Assembly: GCA_964589725.1 (NCBI GenBank) | Contig: CAZPUJ010000401.1 | Location: forward strand, 1 to 7,036 | From: CAYSHJ01 sp964589725 | GTDB lineage: Bacteria > Planctomycetota > Planctomycetia > Planctomycetales > Planctomycetaceae | DNA: 7,036 nt | Direction: 5' to 3' | Shown: piece after piece, positions 1-6,010 of the stretch | Numbering within the stretch: position 1 is the first letter of the stretch | Layout: each line of letters starts with the position of its first letter | Position numbers and translations under genes: made by a program | Notes under the pieces: model-generated | What the model was told of the DNA's origin: nothing | Seen by the model: only the letters and a program-made list of their open reading frames with translations | The model's database searches: none

Positions 1-335
1 ACGATACGCACGCCATAAACCCGGTAAAGTCGACGGCTACAGCAGCGTCAACACGGCGGCATGATACAAATCCGATTCCGGGTTCTCAACCGGCCAGTAC
101 ATCGGCACGCCGGAAGTGAGACCTTGCCGTTCTCGGACCGCTGGAACCGGAATGCGTCAAGGAATCTCACTGACTGCCGGAGCCTAGGCATACGCCCTGC
201 ACGAGGCCCGTTCGCCGCGGCATGATCGCTCGGTATGTCTTGCCTGATCAGTCCGTCGTACGGATCAGCAATCCGTTCTACGGCTGGAACGGTCGCTGAA
301 CCAGCGCTACCATACAACCACTCGTCAAACTCACC
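1..335. other. Region upstream of glnA with no assignable gene
   Basis: I cannot name a gene here. On the plus strand, one frame is open from the window edge to a TGA at 62-64 (20 residues, unrecognised), and an Arg-rich 54-codon frame runs 61-225; neither resembles a known protein. On the minus strand, one frame is open from inside glnA (446) to a stop at 48-50. A second minus frame (156 down to a stop at 37-39) gives a plausible-looking tail containing MYWPVENPESDLYHAAVLTL. This could be a decayed gene fragment or chance. It should also contain the glnA promoter, but I found no convincing -35/-10 pair and no sigma-54 GG-N10-GC element. A 5-bp hairpin (294-298 with 302-306, 3-nt loop) lies about 30 bp before the start codon and is too small to interpret. 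Confidence 0.4.
247..283. repeat. Imperfect tandem repeat upstream of glnA
   Basis: ATCAGTCCGTCGTACGG (247-263) is followed directly by ATCAGCAATCCGTTCTACGG (264-283). The ATCAG block is identical. The TCCG..TACGG block matches at 10 of 12 positions, and CAA is inserted in the second copy. The repeat sits 53-89 bp before the first glnA ATG, where a paired operator or activator site could lie. That role is inferred from position only; a chance or decaying duplication is equally possible. Confidence 0.4.
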
Positions 336-1766
336 ATGATTGGAATTGCCGCAATGACGCCGCGCGAAGTTTTGGCTCTGTGCCGGGAACGGGAAATTCA
401 GGCGATCGACCTGCGATTCATGGATTTTCCAGGGACTCAAAAACACTTCACGATCCCCGCCAAGATTCTCAAAGAGAGAAGCTTCGAGGACGGTTTTGGC
501 ATTGACGGCTCGTCGCTACGCGGCTGGCAGTCGATTAATGAGAGCGACATGCTTGTCGTACCCGAGGCCAGCACGGCGTTCGTCGATCCGTTCATGAGCC
601 ACACGCTGGCCATGACCTGCAACATCCTCGACCCGATCACGCGGCAGGACTATCCGCGAGACCCTCGCAACGTCGCTCGCAAGGCGACGAACTATATGCT
701 GCAAACGGGCCTCGCCGACGTCGCGAATTTCGGCCCCGAAGCGGAGTTCTTCGTCTTTGACGACGTCCGCTTCGATCAGAACGAGCACGAAGGCTATTAC
801 CACATCGACAGCGTCGAGGGTCAATGGAATCGCGGCCGAGGCACCAAGTCGCCGAACGCCGGCTATCACATTCGGTTCAAAGAGGGTTATTTCCCAGTGC
901 CGCCAGCCGACACCCTGCAAGACCTGCGTACCGAGATCATGCTGACGCTCATGTCCTGCGGTATGGAGGTCGAAGGCCAGCATCATGAGGTCGCGACCGG
1001 CGGCCAGTGCGAAGTGGACATGAAGTACGGCCCGCTGCTCCACACCGCCGACAACTTGCTGCTCTACAAATACATCGTGAAGAATGTCGCTGCTCGACGC
1101 GGCAAGACGGCGACGTTTATGCCCAAGCCGCTCTTCAATGACAACGGCTCGGGCCTGCATCTGCATTTCTCGCTGTGGAAGCACGGACAGTCGTTGTTTG
1201 CCGGTTCCGGCTACGGCGGCCTCAGCGATCTGGCGCTGCACGCGCTGGGTGGCATCCTCAAGCACGCTCCCGCTCTTATGGCCTTCTGCTGTCCCACGAC
1301 GAACAGCTACAAACGACTGGTCCCCGGCTTCGAGGCTCCGATCAATCTGGCGTACAGCTACCGCAACCGCTCCGCCGCGATCCGCATCCCGGTCCACAGC
1401 CCCAGCCCGGAAAGCAAGCGGATCGAATTCCGCGTCCCAGACGCCTCGTGTAATGGATATTTGGCGATGTCGGCCGTGCTGATGGCCGCGCTGGATGGCA
1501 TTCAAAACCGAATCCACCCCGGCCCGCCGTTCGACAAAGACTTGTACGACCTCGAACCGGAAGAGCTGCAATCGGTCCCGAAGGTTCCCGCCTCGCTGGA
1601 CGAATCGCTCGCCGCCCTGCGCCGCGACCACGAATTCCTGCTGCGCGGCGACGTGTTCACCGAAGACGTGATCGATACCTGGGTCTGGTACAAGATGACT
1701 CACGAAGTCGACGCGCTGCGGCAACGCCCGCATCCGTTCGAGTTCACGATGTATTACGACTGTTGA
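336..1766 (+). CDS. glnA: Type I glutamine synthetase
   Basis: Makes glutamine from glutamate, ammonium and ATP in the cytoplasm; members of this family form dodecamers. The 476 residues match the usual length of about 470 and align end to end with GSI. Visible motifs: the beta-grasp N-domain with GIDGSS (D57) and NESDM (69-72); metal-binding glutamates in PEAEFFVFD (E135, E137), HHEVATGGQCEVD (E218, E226) and RIEFRVPD (E364, with R366); the ATP signature from KPLFNDNGSG to H275; TTNSYKRLVPGFEAP (E333) and NRSAAIRIP. Tyr404 in KDLYDLEPEE occupies the adenylylation position of the enterobacterial enzyme, so GlnE-type control is possible. The start is uncertain: ATG 336 has no Shine-Dalgarno, and ATG 354 (MTPREVLAL) is a good alternative that fits the family N-terminus better. 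The PfpI-like gene follows after 14 bp. Confidence 0.97.
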   Translation: MIGIAAMTPREVLALCREREIQAIDLRFMDFPGTQKHFTIPAKILKERSFEDGFGIDGSSLRGWQSINESDMLVVPEASTAFVDPFMSHTLAMTCNILDPITRQDYPRDPRNVARKATNYMLQTGLADVANFGPEAEFFVFDDVRFDQNEHEGYYHIDSVEGQWNRGRGTKSPNAGYHIRFKEGYFPVPPADTLQDLRTEIMLTLMSCGMEVEGQHHEVATGGQCEVDMKYGPLLHTADNLLLYKYIVKNVAARRGKTATFMPKPLFNDNGSGLHLHFSLWKHGQSLFAGSGYGGLSDLALHALGGILKHAPALMAFCCPTTNSYKRLVPGFEAPINLAYSYRNRSAAIRIPVHSPSPESKRIEFRVPDASCNGYLAMSAVLMAALDGIQNRIHPGPPFDKDLYDLEPEELQSVPKVPASLDESLAALRRDHEFLLRGDVFTEDVIDTWVWYKMTHEVDALRQRPHPFEFTMYYDC

Positions 1767-1768
1767 AC

Positions 1769-1772
1769 GGAG
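1769..1772 (+). promoter_or_regulatory. Ribosome binding site for the PfpI-like gene
   Basis: GGAG lies just after the glnA stop (TGA 1764-1766) and 8 nt before ATG 1781. It supports that start, and it supports translation from one glnA-PfpI transcript. glnA itself has no such element. Confidence 0.7.
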
Positions 1773-1780
1773 AATGAGCG

Positions 1781-2353
1781 ATGTCGAAACGCATTCTGAT
1801 TTTCGTCGAAGACCACTACGAAGACCTCGAACTCTGGTATCCGAAGCTGCGGCTGATTGACGCCGGATACCACGTGACGGTCGCGGGGCCGAAGACGGGG
1901 CAGAAGTACGTCGGCAAGAACGGCTATCCCTGCGTGTCGGACGCGCCGATCGCCGAGATGGACGCTCGCGACTTTGACGGCGTCGTGTGTGCCGGCGGCT
2001 GGATGCCCGACAAGTTGCGGCGAGACCCGAAGGTGTTGCAACTCCTGCGCGACTTCGACGCCGCCGGCAAGCTCATCGCCGCGATCTGCCACGGCGGCTG
2101 GATGCCGATCTCCGCGAAGGTTTATCGCGGCGTGAAAGTCACCGGCTCGCCTGGTATCAAAGACGACCTGGAAAACGCCGGCGCGATTTTCAGCGACGCC
2201 TCCGTGGTCGTGGATCGGCATTTCGTGTCGAGCCGTAAACCCGATGATTTGCCGGACTTTTGCCGAGCGATTTTGGAAGTGCTGAGGACTTCTGCCCTCC
2301 ACACGATGCCGTTCTCTCTCCTGTCCTCGCAGGCCGATGAAAGTGGCCTTTGA
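1781..2353 (+). CDS. DJ-1/PfpI family protein (class I glutamine amidotransferase-like)
   Basis: A 190-residue cytoplasmic protein with the flavodoxin-like DJ-1/PfpI fold and no signal peptide. The N-terminus MSKRILIFVEDHYEDLELWYP matches PfpI proteins, with E14 at the conserved acidic position. AGGW (71-74) and AICHGGWMPISA (101-112) form the nucleophile elbow, with C103 and H104 in the catalytic places. The family contains peptidases, chaperones, proposed deglycases and uncharacterised members, so the substrate cannot be assigned; annotation pipelines often call these 'type 1 glutamine amidotransferase'. The conserved core ends near residue 169 (FCRAILEVL). The last 21 residues, rich in Ser and Leu, look like an unconserved extension. 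It lies 14 bp after glnA and probably shares its transcript. It converges on the propeller gene with 9 bp between stop codons. Confidence 0.92.
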   Translation: MSKRILIFVEDHYEDLELWYPKLRLIDAGYHVTVAGPKTGQKYVGKNGYPCVSDAPIAEMDARDFDGVVCAGGWMPDKLRRDPKVLQLLRDFDAAGKLIAAICHGGWMPISAKVYRGVKVTGSPGIKDDLENAGAIFSDASVVVDRHFVSSRKPDDLPDFCRAILEVLRTSALHTMPFSLLSSQADESGL

Positions 2354-2362
2354 CCTAAGATT

Positions 2363-3628
2363 TTACTTGGTTCCCTCAGATCCGCCAGCGATGCAGTACA
2401 GATGCCCGTGAGTGCGCAGGAAGAGTTCGCCGTAAGCCGGGGCCAGCGCGGCATAGGTCGGCTCACCCACGCTGTTCGTGGCGAGGAGTTCAAACTTCGG
2501 AGCCGCTCGCACTACGTACGTTTCACCCTCCAGATTGTTGACGTACAGCTTCCCGTCGGCCAACAGAATCGAACCCCACAGGTTGCCACCCAGTCGCTCT
2601 TGAAAGACCGGTTCTCCGGTCTCGACTTTGAGGCACTGGAGAATCCCGGTCGCGTCGGCCAAGAAGAGAAAACCGTCGTGAATGATGCCGCTGCTGACTC
2701 GCTGAGGGTTCTTCGTTTCGGTGCGCCAAAGACGGTGCGAGTCGGTGACGTTCCCCAAACCGCCCGGGCGAATCGCCAGCGTGGGACCGTTGTGTCCAGA
2801 GACTCCGACAATCACTCGACCAGCGGCTCCGATGATAGGCATCGCGTAGACTTCGTTGCCCAAGCCGTCAATTTGCCAGAGCACTTTCCCACTGGCCGGG
2901 TCGTAACCCTTGAACCAGCCCGGACCGCTGACTTTCTCGCCCGGCAACGGCATGACCAACTCATCGCGGTCACCACTCCGCACGACAACCGGCGTGCTCC
3001 ACGAGCCGAAGACCGGACTGTTGATCGGCGTTTCTTCCGAAGTCCACACCGTGCGTCCGGACTCGCGATCCAGACCGTAGAGAATGGACGGCGTTCCCGG
3101 TCCGTGGAACACGATGACCAGGTCGCCGTACAGAATGGGACTGCCACCATTGCCCCAACGGCTGAGGACCGGACCGAGGTCGCGATGCCAGTTCCGCTTG
3201 CCATCAAGCGTGCAGGCGAGGATTCCGCCCGACGCGAAGTTCGCATACACGGCTTTGCCATCGGTCACAGGTGAGGCACTGCACGGTGGGTTCTGCGCGT
3301 GCGAGGTCTCTTCCACGTCGCAGGTCACTTCTTGCTGCCATAGTTTTTCTCCGGATTTTCGATCCAGAGCGATCAGCGCCCGCCGCTTGCCTTTGTCCAA
3401 CCCCTGAGTCAGAAAGACTCGGTCGTCCCAGACAATCGGCGTCGAATTGCACGGCTCCGCAAGCGGCACTTTCCAGCGGATGTTGTCCGTGCTGCTCCAT
3501 CGCAGCGGCAGACCAATTTCACGGCTGATCCCAGTTCCGTCCGCACCGCGCCACGCCGGCCAGTTTTCCGCCATCGCCGGAAACGCCATTCCGGCGATCA
3601 CGCCCAAAATCAGAATTCGGAGCCTCAT
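2363..3628 (-). CDS. Exported PQQ-like beta-propeller repeat protein
   Basis: A 421-residue protein with a clear Sec signal peptide: MRLR, a hydrophobic stretch (5-19), then AMA before ENWPAWRG. The NWPAWRGADGTG opening is a hallmark of planctomycete PQQ-like proteins. About seven propeller blades are visible from 'LD..SG..LW' strands: residues 87-97, 140-147, 186-195, 242-251, 286-301, 333-342 and 365-371. This is the BamB/PQQ_2 type of repeat. I see no evidence that it binds PQQ or is an enzyme, and scaffold or ligand-binding roles are more likely. It acts outside the cytoplasm. It is second in a leftward unit behind the esterase-DUF1080 gene, 76 bp downstream of it, which suggests co-expression and possibly shared work on glycans. 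The start is fixed by an AGGAG 9 nt upstream. Confidence 0.93.
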   Translation of the reverse strand: MRLRILILGVIAGMAFPAMAENWPAWRGADGTGISREIGLPLRWSSTDNIRWKVPLAEPCNSTPIVWDDRVFLTQGLDKGKRRALIALDRKSGEKLWQQEVTCDVEETSHAQNPPCSASPVTDGKAVYANFASGGILACTLDGKRNWHRDLGPVLSRWGNGGSPILYGDLVIVFHGPGTPSILYGLDRESGRTVWTSEETPINSPVFGSWSTPVVVRSGDRDELVMPLPGEKVSGPGWFKGYDPASGKVLWQIDGLGNEVYAMPIIGAAGRVIVGVSGHNGPTLAIRPGGLGNVTDSHRLWRTETKNPQRVSSGIIHDGFLFLADATGILQCLKVETGEPVFQERLGGNLWGSILLADGKLYVNNLEGETYVVRAAPKFELLATNSVGEPTYAALAPAYGELFLRTHGHLYCIAGGSEGTK

Positions 3629-3637
3629 CGACGGGAT

Positions 3638-3642
3638 CTCCT
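3638..3642 (-). promoter_or_regulatory. Ribosome binding site for the beta-propeller gene
   Basis: Read on the minus strand, AGGAG lies 9 nt before the ATG whose first base is 3628. This is a near-ideal Shine-Dalgarno and places the start directly before the signal peptide. Confidence 0.7.
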
Positions 3643-3656
3643 GAAAGATGAAATTG

Positions 3657-3683
3657 AAGTCTGACGTCCGCTCGCAGAGACTT
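3657..3683. repeat. Small inverted repeat between esterase and propeller genes
   Basis: AAGTCT (3657-3662) and AGACTT (3678-3683) can pair as a 6-bp stem with a 15-nt loop in the 76-bp spacer. No T-run follows in the leftward direction, so it is not a typical intrinsic terminator. It could be a weak attenuating or processing structure, or chance. Confidence 0.25.
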
Positions 3684-3704
3684 AGACGACGACGATCTCG
3701 ATCC

Positions 3705-5723
3705 TCAACGCAATTCCTTGATCCGGAGGCGGCGATATTCCATTTGGCCGCGGTCGGCTTCGAGCCCGATGGGGCCGGTTGTCGGCAGTTCGTTCGGAAA
3801 AGGCAGCGGTTCGCCGTTGCAGGTACACGTTGCGATGTGGCCCTTCACGATGACTTCGATGTCGTTCCAGTCTTGCGGTTTGTAGTTCTTCAAATCCTTG
3901 TAGGGGCCGGCCACCAGGTAGTCGCGGCATTGAAGCTGCGGCTGGCGAAGGAAGATGCCGCTGTCGGCGTTGACTCCAGCGCGGAATTGCAGCTTGAGGT
4001 GGAAATCGTGCGGGAACTCGCGCGTCGTCCACATTTGAGCCAGTCCCTTGCCGGGGTTCACGACGATGCGGCCGTCTCGGGCGGTGTACCGTCCGTCGCT
4101 GGCGTTCGCCTGACCGTCGAAGGCCGGGCCGTTCGCATAGTGCCAGCCGGTCAGATCGGTTCCGTCGAGCAACGGCTCGAAGCCCGATTCCAGTACGAAC
4201 GCGCCATCGGTCTGAAACGGTGATGCGGGTAACCCCGCCTTGTTCCAGAGATTCACGTCCGGCACATTCACCCAGCCGTAGCGCACCGCGGTGGGGGCGG
4301 CCACGGCCTCGCTGGAAACGACGATGGTCTCACCCTCGATCAGTGCCTTGGCCTCCACAAACTTGCCGTCTGCGCCCGCGATGCTGAAGCCTTTGAGATC
4401 GCCGTCCTTGGCCACGAGGCCACCGCCCACATGCTTGAAGGTGAGTATCACGCGGTTACCTTTGATGCTCATCGCATCGTATGCCGGTCCCGAGTACTCG
4501 ACCTGTTCGCCATAGGCGAGCGCTCGCGCCGCCAGAGCCAGTCGCACGCCAATCGGCTGCTTCTCCTTCGGATGGATATCGGTCGGATGACCGATGTCAG
4601 TGGTCACTGCCATCGCAGTGTTCTGTGTCGTTTGAGTCGTGATCCGCTGAGCCTCACGCACTTCGGGCGACATGCCGTTGTGAGGCGTGATCTGCACGAA
4701 CAGGAACGGGAAATCGCCCTGGCCCCAGGCTTTTCTCCAACTGGCGATCATGGCCGGGAACAGAGTCTGATACTCCTTGCCGCGCCCCGAGTTTGATTCG
4801 CCCTGATACCAGATCGCTCCACGAATCGCGAATGGCTGCAGCGGGGCGATCGAGCCATTGTAGAGACCGGTCGGTCGATTGCCGTTCGTGGCCGGGTCTT
4901 GCGGCGGAGTGGGCTTTTTCGGTTCCGGCTTGCCATCCGTTTTGGCCTTCGCGACCGCTTGCTCATGCACCTTCAACAGTTCGGGTTCGCGCAGTTTGTA
5001 GGCTTCCAGAGCTTTCGGATGCTCGGCCACGCGAGTGGCTTGAAGGTCCAGCAGGGGCTTCAATGTTGGATTACTCTCGAGGTCCGCGCGTGCGGTCCAG
5101 GCTTCCGCGACGGTGCCGCCCACGGCCGACTTGATCAAGCCAACCGGCACGCCCAACTTTTGACGTAGCTCTTTTCCAAAGAAATAGGCCACTGCGGAAA
5201 ATCCGCCAGCGCTTTGAGACAAATCGACGGCCCAGGTGCCACCGATGGAATCCTGCGGCGAATCTGTGGCGCGAGCCGCTGCGTTGAACAGACGCAACTG
5301 CGCATCGCCGGCGGCGGCAATGGCCGCGTCACCATTGATCGATCCCTTGAGACCAAACGCCATGTTGGACTGACCGCTGCAAACCCAGACTTCGCCGACG
5401 ACCACGTTGGCAATTTTCGATTTTTGATTTCCGATTTTCGATACGACGATCAATTCGCGCGGCTCAGCGCTGGCAGGCAGTGATTCGAGTCGAACGATCC
5501 ATTTTCCGTCGGTATCCGCGGTGGCCGATTTCCTTTGCCCTGCAAACTCGACCGTCACTTCACTCCCCGGATCGGCCTTGCCCCAGATCGGCACCGGGAT
5601 GTCGCGCTGCAAGACCGCGTGGTCGGTGAACAGGCTGCCCAGAGTCAGCTTCTCGGCGGCACTGAGCGAACTGGAAAGCACCGCGATGACGGCAAGCGTG
5701 CTGGCAATCAAAAAAATTCTCAT
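3705..5723 (-). CDS. Sialate O-acetylesterase-type SGNH hydrolase fused to a DUF1080 domain
   Basis: A 672-residue exported protein. Residues 1-23 are a signal peptide (hydrophobic core LIASTLAVIAVL, cleavage near SAAEK). Residues 24-110 are an N-terminal beta domain (FTDHAVLQRDIPVPIWG). The SGNH esterase domain follows: CSGQSNM with catalytic S119, GGT (202-204), WYQGESN (Q307, E309, N311) and DIH (D382, H384). Residues 514-672 form a DUF1080/3-keto-disaccharide-hydrolase-like lectin-type fold (LLDGTDLTGW 518-527, DSGIFLR 587-593, DWNDIEV 618-624). The family removes O-acetyl esters from sialic acids or other sugars; here an acetylated polysaccharide is the safer guess. Residues 250-285 are a Lys/Pro/Glu-rich low-complexity insert before NGNRPTGLYNG. 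Residues 95-104 come from a 7-bp repeat array. It is the first gene of the leftward unit. A weak GGAAA lies 10 nt before the start. Confidence 0.94.
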   Translation of the reverse strand: MRIFLIASTLAVIAVLSSSLSAAEKLTLGSLFTDHAVLQRDIPVPIWGKADPGSEVTVEFAGQRKSATADTDGKWIVRLESLPASAEPRELIVVSKIGNQKSKIANVVVGEVWVCSGQSNMAFGLKGSINGDAAIAAAGDAQLRLFNAAARATDSPQDSIGGTWAVDLSQSAGGFSAVAYFFGKELRQKLGVPVGLIKSAVGGTVAEAWTARADLESNPTLKPLLDLQATRVAEHPKALEAYKLREPELLKVHEQAVAKAKTDGKPEPKKPTPPQDPATNGNRPTGLYNGSIAPLQPFAIRGAIWYQGESNSGRGKEYQTLFPAMIASWRKAWGQGDFPFLFVQITPHNGMSPEVREAQRITTQTTQNTAMAVTTDIGHPTDIHPKEKQPIGVRLALAARALAYGEQVEYSGPAYDAMSIKGNRVILTFKHVGGGLVAKDGDLKGFSIAGADGKFVEAKALIEGETIVVSSEAVAAPTAVRYGWVNVPDVNLWNKAGLPASPFQTDGAFVLESGFEPLLDGTDLTGWHYANGPAFDGQANASDGRYTARDGRIVVNPGKGLAQMWTTREFPHDFHLKLQFRAGVNADSGIFLRQPQLQCRDYLVAGPYKDLKNYKPQDWNDIEVIVKGHIATCTCNGEPLPFPNELPTTGPIGLEADRGQMEYRRLRIKELR
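5414..5441. repeat. Heptanucleotide tandem repeat (4 x 7 bp) inside the esterase gene
   Basis: On the plus strand four 7-bp units follow one another: TTTTCGA, TTTTTGA, TTTCCGA, TTTTCGA. Each differs from TTTTCGA at no more than one position. The array is AT-rich within GC-rich coding sequence. It is read on the minus strand as residues 95-104 (SKIGNQKSKI) of the esterase, just before its conserved VVVGEVWVCSGQSNM block. Short heptameric tandem repeats are known as dispersed elements in some bacterial genomes, notably cyanobacteria; that this one belongs to such a family is inferred. Confidence 0.8.
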
Positions 5724-6010
5724 GGGATGGTCGTTTCCAATTCAAAAGCGTGGGACTCGTACACCGTTGACGCCGCGCGCCTCCACGAGGACGGCTTCAC
5801 AGCTCCTTGCACGCAGAAGTGCTGGGCTGTACGACACTGTAGCCATCACGGCTCATGTGATGAAGTTTGGCGGACAATCGGATGATTCCCAGGCAGATGG
5901 ACCAGCCGTGAGGCCGCCGGTAGTGCCACTGTCAAACTCACGATACATTGGCTCTGCGGACTTGAGATCGAAACCAAACGGATCATCCTTTTCCGGTCTA
6001 CGGTCGTCCT
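5724..6010. promoter_or_regulatory. Divergent intergenic region with small dyads
   Basis: This 287-bp stretch separates the leftward esterase gene from the rightward exported-protein gene, so promoters for both should lie here. CATCAC (5844-5849) and GTGATG (5857-5862) form a 6-bp inverted repeat around a 7-bp spacer. Directly next to it, 5825-5831 and 5838-5844 could pair as a 7-bp RNA stem including two G-U pairs. I found no convincing -35/-10 pair on either strand, no intrinsic terminator and no coding frame of substance. Confidence 0.45.

Noticed and set aside
61..225. 54-codon plus-strand frame whose ATG overlaps a TGA (ATGA, 61-64), as in coupled genes
   Set aside because: The upstream frame shows only 20 residues and the downstream product is an Arg-rich sequence with no recognisable feature and no ribosome binding site. 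The overlap is likely chance.
516..1733. 405-codon open frame on the minus strand opposite glnA
   Set aside because: It is antisense to a gene with every GS motif. Such long shadows are common in GC-rich coding DNA, and the protein (many Val, Arg, Gln and His in irregular order) resembles no family.
2402..3274. 290-codon open frame on the plus strand opposite the propeller gene
   Set aside because: It is an antisense shadow. The minus-strand protein has a signal peptide, propeller repeats and a good ribosome binding site.
3648..4223. 191-codon plus-strand frame opposite the DUF1080 end of the esterase
   Set aside because: The minus strand carries recognisable DUF1080 motifs, and the plus-strand frame has no family features.
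5710..5716. Run of seven A (seven T on the coding strand) near the esterase start, a possible slippery or phase-variable tract
   Set aside because: Seven bases is short for a contingency tract, the frame through it is intact and it encodes ordinary signal-peptide residues (IFL).
5929..5949. CTGTCA and TACATT as a -35/-10 pair for the rightward gene
   Set aside because: The spacing is only 9 bp, far from the usual 16-18.
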